Source: Trinickia diaoshuihuensis
GTDB lineage: Bacteria > Pseudomonadota > Gammaproteobacteria > Burkholderiales > Burkholderiaceae
NCBI RefSeq assembly: GCF_003390925.1
Contig: NZ_QUBS01000090.1
Span: forward strand, 124,001 to 188,000
Length of the DNA stretch: 64,000 nucleotides
Direction of reading: 5' to 3'
The notes under the pieces are model-generated. The model was not told the origin of the DNA and made no database searches. It was given only the letters and a program-made list of their open reading frames with translations. A program made the translations under genes and the position numbers. Below, one piece after another: positions 46,158 to 56,554 of this stretch. Numbering within the stretch: the first letter of the stretch is position 1; each line of letters opens with the position of its first letter.

Positions 46158-46652
46158 ATGCCATCCCCTAACCGATCGCCATCGACCATGCTCGTCGATG
46201 CAGTCTGGCGCGTGACGCTGCGTGTCGGCTTTCGGCTGGCGCGCGTCTGGTGGCGCCTGCGGCGGCCGAATCACGAAGGCGCGCTCGTCGCGATCTACGT
46301 CGGGCGGGCCCTCTTGCTGCTGAAGTCATCGTATCGGGACGAATGGGGTCTTCCGGGCGGCAGCATCAATCCCGGGGAAACGCCGGAGCAAGCGGCGCAG
46401 CGTGAAATGCGCGAAGAGATCGGCATGCAGCCGTATCCGTTGACCCCGAAGGGCACCGTCTGCGGAATCTGGGATGGGCGGCGCGACCGCGTTCATTTCT
46501 TCGAACTGCATCTGGATAGCCTGCCCGAGTTGCGGCTCGATTATCGCGAGATCGTCGCCGCACGCCTGACTTCCCCCGAGGAATTGCCCGCTATCGCAGT
46601 GACCCCGGCCGTCACCGCGTATTTCGCCGAACAGGGCGTAGGCCCTCATTAG
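46158..46652 (+). CDS. Nudix-family hydrolase
   Basis: The 164-residue protein has a full Nudix box GSINPGETPEQAAQREMREE followed by IGM (residues about 72-94), so the Mg-binding glutamates are in place. An N-terminal hydrophobic/basic stretch (VWRVTLRVGFRLARVWWRL) could lie on the membrane. It hydrolyses a nucleoside diphosphate linked to an unknown moiety. The ATG at 46158 is the first before the domain; longer frames are out of keeping with codon use. Confidence 0.88.
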   Translation: MPSPNRSPSTMLVDAVWRVTLRVGFRLARVWWRLRRPNHEGALVAIYVGRALLLLKSSYRDEWGLPGGSINPGETPEQAAQREMREEIGMQPYPLTPKGTVCGIWDGRRDRVHFFELHLDSLPELRLDYREIVAARLTSPEELPAIAVTPAVTAYFAEQGVGPH

Positions 46653-46690
46653 AATAGGACCGACATCCTCCGGTACCGGCTAGGCCGACG

Positions 46691-47944
46691 TCAAAAATAG
46701 AACGTCACGATAGCCTGCAAGAGCTCCGCCTGCTCCGCCGCGCCATAGACGGTATGCGGGCCGCTATAATCCGTTTGCCATTGAACGGCGAGGTCCGTGC
46801 GCGACCAATGATAGCGGGCCTCCAACCACGTGAATGCGCTGTGATCCACGAGGTCGTATCGCCCCATCGCGGTGGCGTCGAGATGACGAACGATCGCATC
46901 CTCCCAAGTCACGTAAGCAAATAGCGATTGGCGCGTCGTCAACTCCTGAGTTCGGCCCACGGCCTCGCGATACGCGCCATAACGCGCCGGGTCGCTACCG
47001 AGCGCATGCCACGTCGAACGATCGGCGCTCAGACCGTCGTAGTCGTATTCAAGCGTGACCGAAACCTTGCCCGGGAACGTGCGAGTGACGCCTGTCGATA
47101 AACGGGAGTGAAAGCGCTCGCCCGCGCGAGGTTCATCCGCGAGTGCCTGGCCTCGCCCTCCTGCGTACTCGACGAAAGCCACCGTGGCATCGTCCAGCAG
47201 CGCCGTTGCGTTCACCCCGATTTGCGGCGACGTCCCCGCGCCCCCATACACGAGCCATTGCGGCGCGAAGCCCTCGAAGAGACGTTGCGTCCCGCCGATC
47301 ATGTATCGCCACTGGCGATTGGTCGCACCAAGGTCCGGGCTCAAGGCGGCGCCGCTCGCTCCGTCGGCCAGCCGCGGCGATACGAGCGCATTCAGCGAGC
47401 CGCCCGCCCACAACATTTGAGCCCGAAGCATGACGGTGCCCAAGCGATTCTCGCGAAGGCTCGCCGGGTCGATCGATACGATCGAGCGCAATACGTTCGC
47501 CTTGAAAAAGTCGGTGGGATTGAAACCGGAGGACACGCCCTCGCGCAAATTGACTCGACCGGCGTCCACGACGATCGATTGCGCCGGTTGCCAACTCACG
47601 TACCCCTCCTTCCACGTATCGATCGTGCTTGCCGTCCCCCGCCAACCCATATCGATCCGATTCGAGAACACGGCGTGCCAGCCACTCCCCAAAGCGCCAT
47701 CGTATGAAATCGACGCGCCTGCCCGAACGGTATCGTTCCCGGTTTTCTCACGCGATTGACGGGCCACGCCATAGTGGGCCGCGGCCAATTCAAAGGCGCC
47801 CCGCCAATGGCTCGGCTTTGAGACTGTCGAGTTCGCCGTGTCCGCCAAGGTCAATGCGTCGAGATCGGCGTCCCCGGACGCATACGCCGTTGCAACGGAC
47901 ACCACGCCCGACGCGAGCAGCACCAGTGCCGTCGCAATTCGCAT
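46691..47944 (-). CDS. Outer-membrane beta-barrel protein of a Lol-like unit
   Basis: The 417-residue protein has a signal peptide (cleaved near YASG) and alternating beta-strand sequence ending in LLQAIVTFYF with a terminal phenylalanine, so it is an outer-membrane barrel. I recognise no named family. It follows the LolA-like gene after 3 bp and closes a four-gene operon with an FtsX-type permease and a LolD-like ATPase. A role as the outer-membrane client or acceptor of that system is a reasonable guess. Confidence 0.8.
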   Translation of the reverse strand: MRIATALVLLASGVVSVATAYASGDADLDALTLADTANSTVSKPSHWRGAFELAAAHYGVARQSREKTGNDTVRAGASISYDGALGSGWHAVFSNRIDMGWRGTASTIDTWKEGYVSWQPAQSIVVDAGRVNLREGVSSGFNPTDFFKANVLRSIVSIDPASLRENRLGTVMLRAQMLWAGGSLNALVSPRLADGASGAALSPDLGATNRQWRYMIGGTQRLFEGFAPQWLVYGGAGTSPQIGVNATALLDDATVAFVEYAGGRGQALADEPRAGERFHSRLSTGVTRTFPGKVSVTLEYDYDGLSADRSTWHALGSDPARYGAYREAVGRTQELTTRQSLFAYVTWEDAIVRHLDATAMGRYDLVDHSAFTWLEARYHWSRTDLAVQWQTDYSGPHTVYGAAEQAELLQAIVTFYF

Positions 47945-47947
47945 CGT

Positions 47948-48727
47948 TCAATCGGGATGAAAGCGAGCGAGGTAATCGCGCTGCATCCACGCCTCGGGAA
48001 TGTCTTTCCAGGCGTAATTCGAATAGCGCATGACCGTGATCCAATCGGGGATGAGGCCGTCGATGATGACGATCTCGGTCGGCCGCACGGCGCCCAGCTC
48101 TTCCTGGAAACGCCGGAAATACGAAACCTTTAACACGGTGCCGCTTTCCGCATGAAAGCGCGCCTTCACGGGGCGCTGGGTGGCGACGTCGAGCCATAGG
48201 TCGATCGAGTGATAGGTGGCCTGCGGCGAGCGCGCCACCAGCGCCAATTCATAGCAATGCTTGAGTTGGCGGTCGCCGTCGGCAATGTCCTGCTCGCCTG
48301 CGAACGACGCGGCATAGTCATGCGCCCAGTTGACGGTGACGACATCGCCGTTGGCCGCCTGCCCTAGTAGACGCTGCTGAGGCGAGATGCGCACGCTTGC
48401 TTGACTCGACGGATCGTAGAACCATAAATCCAAGCCGCTTTTGAACAGTAATTTACCGGCGTCGCGAGCAGGTGAATCGAAGCGGATGAGGCTGCGATAC
48501 TGGCCGCTGTCGGCATCGATCTTCGAGTAAACCGTGAGCGTGTCCTGGTCGGTCTGCCGCCCCTCGTGGAAGTCGATCAAGGTCGTCGTCAGGCTGAAAG
48601 GCCGATCCGGATTGCGCATCGCGTCGCTCGCCTCGAGCAACTGCTGAGCGTTGGGCGCCGCGGCGGCGACGATCGATATGCTTAGGAACATCGCGGGAAG
48701 CCAGCGCGCCGGCATGTAATGAGCCAT
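47948..48727 (-). CDS. LolA-like outer-membrane lipoprotein-sorting protein
   Basis: The 259-residue protein has a signal peptide (LPAMFLSISIVAAAA) and then LLEASDAMRNPDRPFSLTTT, with LDLWFYDPSSQASVRISPQQ, the pattern of the periplasmic LolA/LolB-fold 'outer membrane lipoprotein-sorting' family (PF17131). These proteins carry a lipid or lipoprotein through the periplasm in a half-barrel. It lies between an FtsX-type permease and an outer-membrane barrel, so it may be the shuttle of a dedicated trans-envelope path. It is distinct from housekeeping lolA. The ATG at 48727 starts the signal. Confidence 0.85.
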   Translation of the reverse strand: MAHYMPARWLPAMFLSISIVAAAAPNAQQLLEASDAMRNPDRPFSLTTTLIDFHEGRQTDQDTLTVYSKIDADSGQYRSLIRFDSPARDAGKLLFKSGLDLWFYDPSSQASVRISPQQRLLGQAANGDVVTVNWAHDYAASFAGEQDIADGDRQLKHCYELALVARSPQATYHSIDLWLDVATQRPVKARFHAESGTVLKVSYFRRFQEELGAVRPTEIVIIDGLIPDWITVMRYSNYAWKDIPEAWMQRDYLARFHPD

Positions 48728-48750
48728 GGATACTCCGTTCACAATGAGAG

Positions 48751-50154
48751 TCAGGAGAAGCGCAGCGCTTCGACGATCGGCAGACGCGAAGCGCGCCGTG
48801 CAGGCAGCCAAGCTGATGCGGTCGCCACGAAAACGATGCCTAGCGCATGGCGCCCGATCATGGCGGCCTCGCCCCATACGCGAACCGTCAGCGCAACGCT
48901 GTCCGTCTGGCCCGGCGGCACCCAATGCAATCCCGCATGATTGATTGCCGCGGCACCGAGGAGCGCCAATACGCTACCGAGCGCCGCGCCGCAAACCCCG
49001 AGCACGAAACCCTCGCAAACGAAAATCCTGCGTACGCCGCCGTCGCGCAGTCCTATCGCGCGCAACATGCCGATCTCGCGCGTGCGCTCGGTAACCGCCA
49101 TGTTCATCGTATTGCCCACGGTGAACATCACGACGGTCGCGAATAAGACGGCGATGAAGCCGAATACGGCGTTGAACATCCCCGTGATCTGTCCGTATTG
49201 CGGATTGAGCGTCGCAAAGTCGAGCACGTCGAGCGCGTCGCCGCCCGGTATGCCGTGCAGCACGGACATCAAACGGGCCCGTGCGCGGTCGATATCGGCG
49301 GTGTGGCGCAGTTGAACGACGATCGACGTCACCCTCGGTTCGCCGCCGCCGTAGACGAGGCGCTGGGCCTGCGCGAGATGCAATTGCACGTACATGTCGT
49401 CGAGCGCCTTTACGCCTTGCTTCTCGGCCGCGACGACATGAAGCTCGGCAACGTTAGGGGCGCCGTATGCGTTGGAAGTCAGCAATTGGATGTGCGTCCC
49501 CGCCGCGGCATTCGGCCCGCCGCCCGCGGTATGTGCCTCGGCCGAAGCAAGCCGCGTCAAGTCGTCCGGGGTCGCCACGTGCGTCGCGGCGTCTCGCTCC
49601 ACCGGCCGATCGCGGCATTGCGGCACGCGCAACGGACCGCATAAGTGCAGCACCCGCGCCACGCCGGCGCCGATCACCGCCGCATTCGCGGGCGTATCGG
49701 CAAGCGCGAGCGGTCCGGACCGATTCGGAAATCCGTAGTCGTCCCATTCGCGCATCTTGGTTTGCTCGTCCACGACGATCCCACTGCCGAACACGGTTCG
49801 CGATGCTCCCTCGGCAAAGTTTCCGGCAATGCCGTTCACGCTCAACTGCGGAGTAACGACGGTCACCATCGATCTCAACAGGGCGTCGCCGCGCACGGCG
49901 TCGATGACGCGGGCGTAGTCTCCTATCCCATACGACACCGGGTCGCCGCTTCCGTAGAGAAAATAGTCGCTGCGTTGGATTTGCAAATGCCCGCCGTAGC
50001 GAACATAGCTCGTCTGCAAGCCATAGTTGATATTGCGGACGTAGCCCCCGAAGAGGAGCACCGCCGTCAGCCCGATCACCATGGCCAGCAGCGTCGTCGC
50101 CGAACGGCGCCCGTTGCGCAGCACGTTGCGGCACGCAAGAATCCAAGTCTTCAT
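48751..50154 (-). CDS. FtsX/MacB-type ABC transporter permease (LolC/E-like)
   Basis: The 467-residue permease has the four-helix FtsX plan: a first membrane segment at residues 20-42 (TTLLAMVIGLTAVLLFGGYV), a large periplasmic domain, then three helices from about residue 325, the last with LGIVFVATASAWLPARRASR. The VTERTREIGMLRAIGLRD coupling helix contacts the ATPase. The periplasmic domain has an unusual insertion with a Cys pair (LCGPLRVPQC near residue 175). It overlaps the ATPase by ATGA. With the LolA-like gene downstream, a Lol-type extractor is likely. Confidence 0.9.
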   Translation of the reverse strand: MKTWILACRNVLRNGRRSATTLLAMVIGLTAVLLFGGYVRNINYGLQTSYVRYGGHLQIQRSDYFLYGSGDPVSYGIGDYARVIDAVRGDALLRSMVTVVTPQLSVNGIAGNFAEGASRTVFGSGIVVDEQTKMREWDDYGFPNRSGPLALADTPANAAVIGAGVARVLHLCGPLRVPQCRDRPVERDAATHVATPDDLTRLASAEAHTAGGGPNAAAGTHIQLLTSNAYGAPNVAELHVVAAEKQGVKALDDMYVQLHLAQAQRLVYGGGEPRVTSIVVQLRHTADIDRARARLMSVLHGIPGGDALDVLDFATLNPQYGQITGMFNAVFGFIAVLFATVVMFTVGNTMNMAVTERTREIGMLRAIGLRDGGVRRIFVCEGFVLGVCGAALGSVLALLGAAAINHAGLHWVPPGQTDSVALTVRVWGEAAMIGRHALGIVFVATASAWLPARRASRLPIVEALRFS

Positions 50155-50855
50155 AGCGAGGCCTCCGCCGCGGCCATACGCTCGACCGATACGATGCCCC
50201 CGTCGCGAATGCGGACGACGTCGTCGGCCGCTTCGATCACCTGCGGATCGTGCGAAGAAAAGACGAAGGTCGTCTCACGGGCGCGTTGTATGTCGCGCAT
50301 CAGCGCGAGGATGGCGGCACCGGTCGTGCTGTCGAGGTTCGCCGTGGGTTCGTCGGCCAAGACGAGCGCGGGGCGGGTCGCCAAAGCCCGCGCGATGGCC
50401 ACGCGCTGTTGCTGGCCGCCGGAAAGTTCGCCCGGCTTGCGATGCGCGTGCTGTGCGACGCCCACGGCGTCGAGCAGGTCCAACACGCGGGCGCGTCGCC
50501 GCGCCTTGGACACTCCGAGCAAGGACAGCGGGTATTCCACGTTTTCATAAGCGCTCAAAACGGGAACCAAATTGAACGCTTGAAATACGAATCCGATATG
50601 CCGCGCACGAAAATCCGAAAGCGCGTTGCCCTTGAGCGTCTCCAGCGGTTGTCCGGCTACGACGACGCTGCCGCTCGTCGCACGGTCGAGCCCGCCGAGC
50701 AAGTTGAGCATCGTCGTTTTGCCGCTGCCTGAAGCACCGCAGAGCACAGTGAACCGTCCGGACACGATGTCCACGGAGCTATCGCGCACCGCCGCCACCG
50801 CGCCCGCCCCGGCGCCGTACGTCCTCGTTACTTGATGAAAACTGGCCGCTATCAC
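50151..50855 (-). CDS. LolD/MacB-type ABC transporter ATPase
   Basis: The roughly 234-residue ATPase has Walker A GASGSGKTT, signature LSGGQQQR, Walker B LVLADEP and the LolD-like FNLVPVLSAYENVEYPL Q-loop region. GTG codons at 50861 and 50855 are candidates; the first overlaps the AGGGG site, so 50855 is preferred. Its stop overlaps the permease ATG (ATGA), showing tight coupling. It powers the Lol-like unit. Confidence 0.92.
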   Translation of the reverse strand: MIAASFHQVTRTYGAGAGAVAAVRDSSVDIVSGRFTVLCGASGSGKTTMLNLLGGLDRATSGSVVVAGQPLETLKGNALSDFRARHIGFVFQAFNLVPVLSAYENVEYPLSLLGVSKARRRARVLDLLDAVGVAQHAHRKPGELSGGQQQRVAIARALATRPALVLADEPTANLDSTTGAAILALMRDIQRARETTFVFSSHDPQVIEAADDVVRIRDGGIVSVERMAAAEASL

Positions 50856-50994
50856 GGGCACCCCTTTTTATCGATTGTCGATGGGGATCACTGTGACCGG
50901 TGCTAGCGGCGCTTAGGCGCGCTTGCGACGAACGGATAAAAACGCCCGACGAACCGTTCGACTCGGCGACGGACGGCAACGGCGGCAAGCGATG

Positions 50995-51582
50995 CTAAGG
51001 CCCCCTAAGCAAGCGAGCGGCTTGTGTGAAGAGCCAACTCACGAGCAGCGTACAGGCGGCGCCGAGGATGACTTGCAGGAGCCGGAACAACGGCACGTCC
51101 CAAAGCGGGCCTTGCATAGGGACGAGCAGAACGATCGTTGCGGTAATCGCCCCGAGGCGCGCCGCGCTGCCCACATTCATACACCAGCACGCGACGATCA
51201 CGGCCGCGACAGTGGCCGCGTAGCCGAGAATCTCGTGCGCGCCCGCCCCGAGCGAGGCACCGGCGAATCCGAATAGTCCACCGGCCAGCGCGCCGATAAA
51301 CTGGTCGCGCGACAAGGTGCGCGTATCCGAGTAGCGCTGCTGAGTGACCGCAATCGCGGTAATCGCCGCCCAAAACGGTTGCGCGGTATGCAAGGCGCTG
51401 CCGATCGCGTAAGCCAGCGACGCGCCGCACACCGCTTGCAGCGCCATCAAGCCGCCCTCGACGATGCGGTCGGGAAACGGCAGCGCCTTGACGAGGTCGA
51501 TCAAGGCGTCGGCGGCGCGCATGCTAGCTCGATGCCGGGCAGCCCTCAATTGCGTCTTCACTGTATTCTTGCCCGCGGTCAT
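50995..51582 (-). CDS. FUSC-family membrane protein
   Basis: The 195-residue protein has a cytosolic basic start and about five hydrophobic segments carrying the FUSC pattern AQPFWAAITAIAVTQQRYSDT. It is a short version of the fusaric-acid-resistance/aromatic-acid exporter family, without the C-terminal cytosolic half or the partner membrane-fusion protein nearby. The ATG at 51582 (MTAGKN) precedes the domain. Substrate unknown. Confidence 0.85.
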   Translation of the reverse strand: MTAGKNTVKTQLRAARHRASMRAADALIDLVKALPFPDRIVEGGLMALQAVCGASLAYAIGSALHTAQPFWAAITAIAVTQQRYSDTRTLSRDQFIGALAGGLFGFAGASLGAGAHEILGYAATVAAVIVACWCMNVGSAARLGAITATIVLLVPMQGPLWDVPLFRLLQVILGAACTLLVSWLFTQAARLLRGP

Positions 51583-51701
51583 GAACCTGCTCCGAACGAG
51601 TATTGCAACGGGTTGCCGCCCGGCGTTGCAAACCTCGCCCGATCGCCCGGCAGCCGGCATGACTATGCCTGAACTGCTCCGCGAGCAAATTGCGTTCTAG
51701 C

Positions 51702-52628
51702 TCACTGGGGCCCGAGCCGCTTGATGAGCGCGTCCAGTTGCGCCGCTTCGTCACTCGTGAGGTCGGTCAAGGGCGCGCGCACCGGACCCGCGTCGCGCCC
51801 CACGAGCCTCGCCCCCGCCTTCACGATACTGACTGCATAGCCCGCGCGGCGATTGCGGATCTTCAGATAGGGCAGAAAAAATTCGTCGAGCAAGCGGTCC
51901 GTGGTCGCTTCGTCGCCCGAAGCAATCGCACGATAAAACGTCATCGCCGTCTTCGGAATGAAATTGAAAACCGCCGACGAATACACCGGGACGCCGAGCG
52001 CCTTATAAGCCGCGGCATAGACTTCCGCGGTCGGTAGCCCGCCCAGATAGGCGAAGCGATCCCCCAGCCGGCGGCGGATCGTCACCATCGCCTCGATCTC
52101 GCCCACGCCGTCCTTGAACCCGATCAGGTTGTCGCACCGATCGGCCAACGACTCCAGCGTCTCGGCGCCGAGTTTCGAATTCGCGCGGTTATAGACGATC
52201 ACGCCCATATCCGGGACGGCCTTGCAAACCTGCTCGACATGCGCGGCGATGCCCTCTTGGGAGGCCTCGGTCAGGTAATGCGGCATCAGCAAGATGCCCT
52301 GCGCGCCGTTCCGCCGCGCCTCTTGCGCGTAGTCGATCGCCGCCCGAGTGGGGCCGCCCGCGCCCGCCAGAATCGGCACCTTGCCCCGGCATGCTTCCGT
52401 GGCCGTGCGAATGACTTGCGAGTACTCGCGGGTCGTCAGGGAAAAAAATTCCCCGGTACCGCCCGCGGCGAACAGTGCGGTGGCGCCGTATGGCGCGAGC
52501 CATTCGAGACGTTCCGCATAGGTGTCGGGGCGGAACTCTCCGTCCACGTCGAAATCGGTCACGGGGAAAGATAAGAGGCCTTCCGAGATGATTGCCTTGA
52601 GTTCTTGCGGCGTGGTCATGGTCGTCAT
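51702..52628 (-). CDS. kdgD: 5-dehydro-4-deoxyglucarate dehydratase
   Basis: The roughly 308-residue TIM-barrel enzyme of the DapA/NanA superfamily has the Schiff-base lysine in [12 protein letters not shown] and the tyrosine in [12 protein letters not shown]. It turns 5-keto-4-deoxyglucarate into 2,5-dioxopentanoate, which feeds 2-oxoglutarate. [13 protein letters not shown] near residue 55 is typical. An ATG at 52619 is an alternative start. It follows gudD by 65 bp in one operon, the decarboxylating glucarate branch. Confidence 0.93.
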   Translation of the reverse strand: MTTMTTPQELKAIISEGLLSFPVTDFDVDGEFRPDTYAERLEWLAPYGATALFAAGGTGEFFSLTTREYSQVIRTATEACRGKVPILAGAGGPTRAAIDYAQEARRNGAQGILLMPHYLTEASQEGIAAHVEQVCKAVPDMGVIVYNRANSKLGAETLESLADRCDNLIGFKDGVGEIEAMVTIRRRLGDRFAYLGGLPTAEVYAAAYKALGVPVYSSAVFNFIPKTAMTFYRAIASGDEATTDRLLDEFFLPYLKIRNRRAGYAVSIVKAGARLVGRDAGPVRAPLTDLTSDEAAQLDALIKRLGPQ

Positions 52629-52693
52629 GATTTTCAACGTAATACTCGTTTGAGTTTGATAAAGCGGGGCGCGCGGCTTGTCATGAGCATCCG

Positions 52694-54034
52694 TCACCGG
52701 ACAAGACAGGGGCGCTTATTGTCGAACGTCCAATTAGGAATCAGGTATTGCATGGCAACGGCATCGTCGCGCGCCCCGAGGCCATGTTTTTTATAAAGGG
52801 CATGGGCCTTCTCGAGCTCGTCCATATCGATCTCGATCCCGAGGCCCGGCTTGGCGGGAACCGAGATCTTGCCGCCGTCGATCCTCAGCGGTTCGCGCGT
52901 CAGCCGCTGTCCGTCTTGCCAAATCCAGTGCGTGTCGATCGCCGTCACCTTGCCGGGCGCGGCGGCCCCCACATGCGTAAACATCGCCAGCGAAATATCG
53001 AAATGGTTATTCGAGTGCGATCCCCAGGTCAGCCCGAACATTTGGCACAGGTGCGCCACGCGCACCGCGCCTTGCATGGTCCAAAAGTGCGGGTCGGCGA
53101 GCGGAATATCCACCGATTGCAATTGAATCGAATGCGCCATCTGGCGCCAGTCGGTCGCAATCATGTTCGTCGCGGTCGGCAACCCCGTCGCGCGGCGAAA
53201 CTCGGCCATCACTTCTCGGCCCGAGTAACCGTTTTCCGCGCCGCAAGGGTCTTCCGCGTAGGCCAGCACGCCATGCTTATCGCGGCATAGCCGGATCGCT
53301 TCGGCGAGCGTCCAGGCACCGTTGGGGTCCAGTGTGATGCGCGCGTCGGGAAAACGCTCGTGCAAGGCGATGACCGCCTCCATCTCCACGTCGCCGCTCA
53401 AAACACCGCCCTTGAGCTTGAAATCGTCGAAGCCGTAGCGGGCCTGCGCGGCCTCGGCAAGCCGGACCACGGCCTCGGGCGTCAGCGCCGCTTCGTCGCG
53501 CAGGCTCAGCCAAGCATCGCCGCCCTCGGACGGTGCGCGGTAGGCAAGCGGCGTTTTGCGCCGATCGCCGACGTAAAACAGATAGCCCAGCATCTGGACC
53601 GAGTCGCGCTGCTGGCCCGTACCCAAAAGTGCAGCCACCGGTACGTCGAGGAATTGCCCGAGCAAATCGAGCAATGCCGATTCGACCGCCGTCACGGCGT
53701 GAATCGTTGTCCGCAAATCGAACGTCTGCAAGCCGCGACCGCCCGCGTCTCGCTCGGCAAACGCCGCGTGCATGGCATTGAGCACCTCGTTGTATCTGCC
53801 GATCGGCTTGCCCTGCACGAGCGCGCGCGCATCCTCGAGGGTCTTGCGGATAGCCTCGCCACCGGGCACTTCTCCCAGGCCGATGCGTCCCGCGTTGTCG
53901 CGCAGAATCACCACATTTCGCGTGAACCAGGGACCATGAGCGCCGCTGAGATTGAGCAGCATGCTGTCCTGCCCCGCGACCGGAACCACCTGCATGTCAG
54001 TGACGACCGGCGTACCGGAAGAAAGCGAATTCAT
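52694..54034 (-). CDS. gudD: Glucarate dehydratase
   Basis: The 446-residue enolase-superfamily enzyme has the KxK pair in [10 protein letters not shown], the metal ligands in [15 protein letters not shown] and ATNMIATDW, and the catalytic histidine in [13 protein letters not shown]. It dehydrates D-glucarate (or idarate) to 5-keto-4-deoxyglucarate for KdgD. Length matches E. coli GudD. The ATG overlaps the gudP stop (ATGA), so translation is coupled. All catalytic residues expected for the family are in place. Confidence 0.95.
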   Translation of the reverse strand: MNSLSSGTPVVTDMQVVPVAGQDSMLLNLSGAHGPWFTRNVVILRDNAGRIGLGEVPGGEAIRKTLEDARALVQGKPIGRYNEVLNAMHAAFAERDAGGRGLQTFDLRTTIHAVTAVESALLDLLGQFLDVPVAALLGTGQQRDSVQMLGYLFYVGDRRKTPLAYRAPSEGGDAWLSLRDEAALTPEAVVRLAEAAQARYGFDDFKLKGGVLSGDVEMEAVIALHERFPDARITLDPNGAWTLAEAIRLCRDKHGVLAYAEDPCGAENGYSGREVMAEFRRATGLPTATNMIATDWRQMAHSIQLQSVDIPLADPHFWTMQGAVRVAHLCQMFGLTWGSHSNNHFDISLAMFTHVGAAAPGKVTAIDTHWIWQDGQRLTREPLRIDGGKISVPAKPGLGIEIDMDELEKAHALYKKHGLGARDDAVAMQYLIPNWTFDNKRPCLVR

Positions 54035-55395
54035 GTTTGACGCTCCGCTGAAAATGAAAGACGCACGCGCTTGATCTCGCCGACGATGAACACGTAGCTC
54101 ACGATCGCCATCGCGGCATTTGCGCTGACGAAGACGAGGGCTCCGGCAAACGAACCGGTGGCCTGGACGATGTAACCGATGGCGATCGGCGTCGTAATGC
54201 CGGCCATGTTTCCGAACGTGTTGAACAGCCCGCCCGAGAGTCCGGCCGCTTCGCGCGGCGAGGTGTCGGACACCACGGCCCAGCCGAGCGCACCGACGCC
54301 TTTCCCGAAGAAAGCGAGCGACATGACGATAACGACCAGTACGTTCGCCTCGATATAGCTGCAAGCGACCATGCTCATCGACATCAACATACCGGCGACG
54401 ATCGGCGTTTTACGCGCGACCGACAGCGGCAAGCCCGATTTCGACATCCAATCCGAAAGCCAACCGCCGACGATTCCGCCGAGAAAGCCGCATATCGCCG
54501 GCAGCGATGCAACGAAACCGGCGTTGAGGATGGTCATGCCGCGCTGTTGCACCAGATAGACGGGAAACCACGTCAAGAAGAAATAGGTCAGCGTCGTAAT
54601 GCAGTATTGACCGATATAGATGCCGAGCAACATGCGATTTGCCAACAACTCCTTGACGCACGCCCACGTGTCGACCTGCTTGCGATCGGCCTCCCCGCGG
54701 CAAGCATCCAGCGAGACGAGCGCGCCGCCCTGCTCGATGTAGCGCAATTCGCTTTCGCTGAGCGCGGGATGCTCTTTCGGGCCATGGATCACACGCAACC
54801 ATACGAAAGCGCAGGCCACGCCCACCGCGCCCATGAACACGAACGCGCTCTGCCAACCGTACCGATGGACAAGCCATCCCATGATCGGGGCGAACAACAC
54901 CGTTGCGAAGTATTGGGCCGAATTGAAAATCGCCGCGGCCAAGCCTCGTTCATGCGACGGAAACCAGGCCGCGGCGATGCGGCTATTGCCGGGAAACGAG
55001 GGAGCCTCGGCCGCGCCCACGGCGAGCCGCAGCATAATCAGCGCGGCGACGGCCGCGCCGCCCGTCAAGAACCCAACAGTGCCTTGCAACAACGTGAAGA
55101 CAGACCAAAGCAAGATGCTGAAAAAATAGGTGATGCGCGAGCCGAACCGGTCCAATAGCCAGCCGCCCGGCACTTGGCCGATCACATACGACCACGCGAA
55201 CGCGGAGAAGATGTAGCCCATTTCGACCGGGGATAACGACATCGCACGCCGAATCGCGGGACCGGCAATCGAGATCGTCGCCCTGTCCGCGTAATTGACC
55301 GACGTCACGATAAAAAGCATCGTCAAGATGCCCCAGCGCGTCCGGGACGCGAGCTTCGCGCCAACGGACACACCGGGTACGTGTATCTCGTCCAT
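54031..55395 (-). CDS. gudP: MFS glucarate transporter (ACS family)
   Basis: The 454-residue MFS protein has 12 predicted helices and the ACS-family signature [17 protein letters not shown] in helix 1, then [11 protein letters not shown]. It is close to the D-glucarate and D-galactonate porters. It is followed by gudD with a 4 bp overlap and kdgD, so uptake of glucarate (or galactarate) is the expected role. GAGGAGACG precedes the ATG. Confidence 0.92.
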   Translation of the reverse strand: MDEIHVPGVSVGAKLASRTRWGILTMLFIVTSVNYADRATISIAGPAIRRAMSLSPVEMGYIFSAFAWSYVIGQVPGGWLLDRFGSRITYFFSILLWSVFTLLQGTVGFLTGGAAVAALIMLRLAVGAAEAPSFPGNSRIAAAWFPSHERGLAAAIFNSAQYFATVLFAPIMGWLVHRYGWQSAFVFMGAVGVACAFVWLRVIHGPKEHPALSESELRYIEQGGALVSLDACRGEADRKQVDTWACVKELLANRMLLGIYIGQYCITTLTYFFLTWFPVYLVQQRGMTILNAGFVASLPAICGFLGGIVGGWLSDWMSKSGLPLSVARKTPIVAGMLMSMSMVACSYIEANVLVVIVMSLAFFGKGVGALGWAVVSDTSPREAAGLSGGLFNTFGNMAGITTPIAIGYIVQATGSFAGALVFVSANAAMAIVSYVFIVGEIKRVRLSFSAERQT

Positions 55396-55556
55396 CTTTC
55401 GTCTCCTCCATCGCGTCTTCGCTGCTTCGCAACGAATGGCCGCGATCTCGTTATGCGCTCGATTGTGCGAGGAGACCGATTCAGAATCAAATCAACAACT
55501 GACTTGAACGATTCAATTCTTGTATCGATGAGTAGGAGGCCGACCCACGCGCGCAC

Positions 55557-56450
55557 TCATGCATCGGCGAGCAAAGGAAGAATGCGCGTCTTCACGATCG
55601 AGAGGATCGGGTTGTCGTTATCGCGCCTGAAAACGCCGATCGTCTCGACGGGTCTGGCCGGGTCGGTTTCGATCCTGCGCAGCACGACCCCTTCGAAACG
55701 CAGGCGCGTGGCCGCTTCCGGAATCAATGCCGCCCCGATCCCGGCATGCACGAGCGCGAGCATCGTGTGGATCTGGGCGACGTGTTCGACGATGACCGGT
55801 ACGGCGCGCGCCCGATCGAAGATTGCCCTAGTGAGCCGGTAAAAATAGTCGGCTTCGTAGGGCGAATACATCAACATGGGCCGCCCGTGCAGGTCCGCGG
55901 CAACGGGATGCTTGGGCCAATCGCGGGCCTGCACCTCGGGGATGGCGAGCACGAGGCCTTCCTTGCTCAGCACGGCGGTCTCTACTTCGTCGCTGTCCAC
56001 GTGCGGGCGCAGCAAGCCTAGATCGAGTTGTCCGGACGCCAGTGCATCGAGTTGGTCGCGACTCACGAGCTCTTTGAGCGTCAACGCGACGCCGGGCGAA
56101 TGCTCATGCACGAGCCGAACAAGTTTCGGCAAGAGCCCGTAGCCGGACGCCGCGGTGAATCCGATCGATAAGAACCCGGCTTCGCCTTTCGCAACACGGC
56201 GCGCCGTGTAGGCCGCCTCCTCCGCCAGCCGAAGAATGCGGGCCGCTTCTTGAAAGAACGAACGACCGGCGGCGGTCAGCCGGACAGTACGGCTCGTGCG
56301 ATCCAGCAACGGCGCGCCGATCTGATGTTCCAAAAGACGGATCTGCCGGCTGAGCGGCGGTTGCGTCATGTTCAAGCGCTCCGCCGCGCGGCTAAAGTGC
56401 AGTTCCTCCGCGACGGCGACGAAACATCGAAGTTGGCTGATCTCGAACAT
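55557..56450 (-). CDS. LysR-family regulator, probable glucarate-operon activator
   Basis: The 297-residue LysR protein has the helix-turn-helix LRCFVAVAEELHFSRAAERL and TQPPLSRQIRLLE, of the BenM/CatR-like group. The effector domain follows from residue 90. It is 161 bp upstream of gudP on the same strand, so it probably senses a sugar diacid and regulates gudP-gudD-kdgD, although it is not divergent from them as is usual. Confidence 0.9.
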   Translation of the reverse strand: MFEISQLRCFVAVAEELHFSRAAERLNMTQPPLSRQIRLLEHQIGAPLLDRTSRTVRLTAAGRSFFQEAARILRLAEEAAYTARRVAKGEAGFLSIGFTAASGYGLLPKLVRLVHEHSPGVALTLKELVSRDQLDALASGQLDLGLLRPHVDSDEVETAVLSKEGLVLAIPEVQARDWPKHPVAADLHGRPMLMYSPYEADYFYRLTRAIFDRARAVPVIVEHVAQIHTMLALVHAGIGAALIPEAATRLRFEGVVLRRIETDPARPVETIGVFRRDNDNPILSIVKTRILPLLADA

Positions 56451-56554
56451 GGCAGTGCGGGCAATGAATGGGAATCGGAACGCAGGTTTGCACCATAGCG
56501 CATTTAGGGGCAGGCTCGATACTTGCGGTCACCTGTATGTTCGAGGAGGCAACC

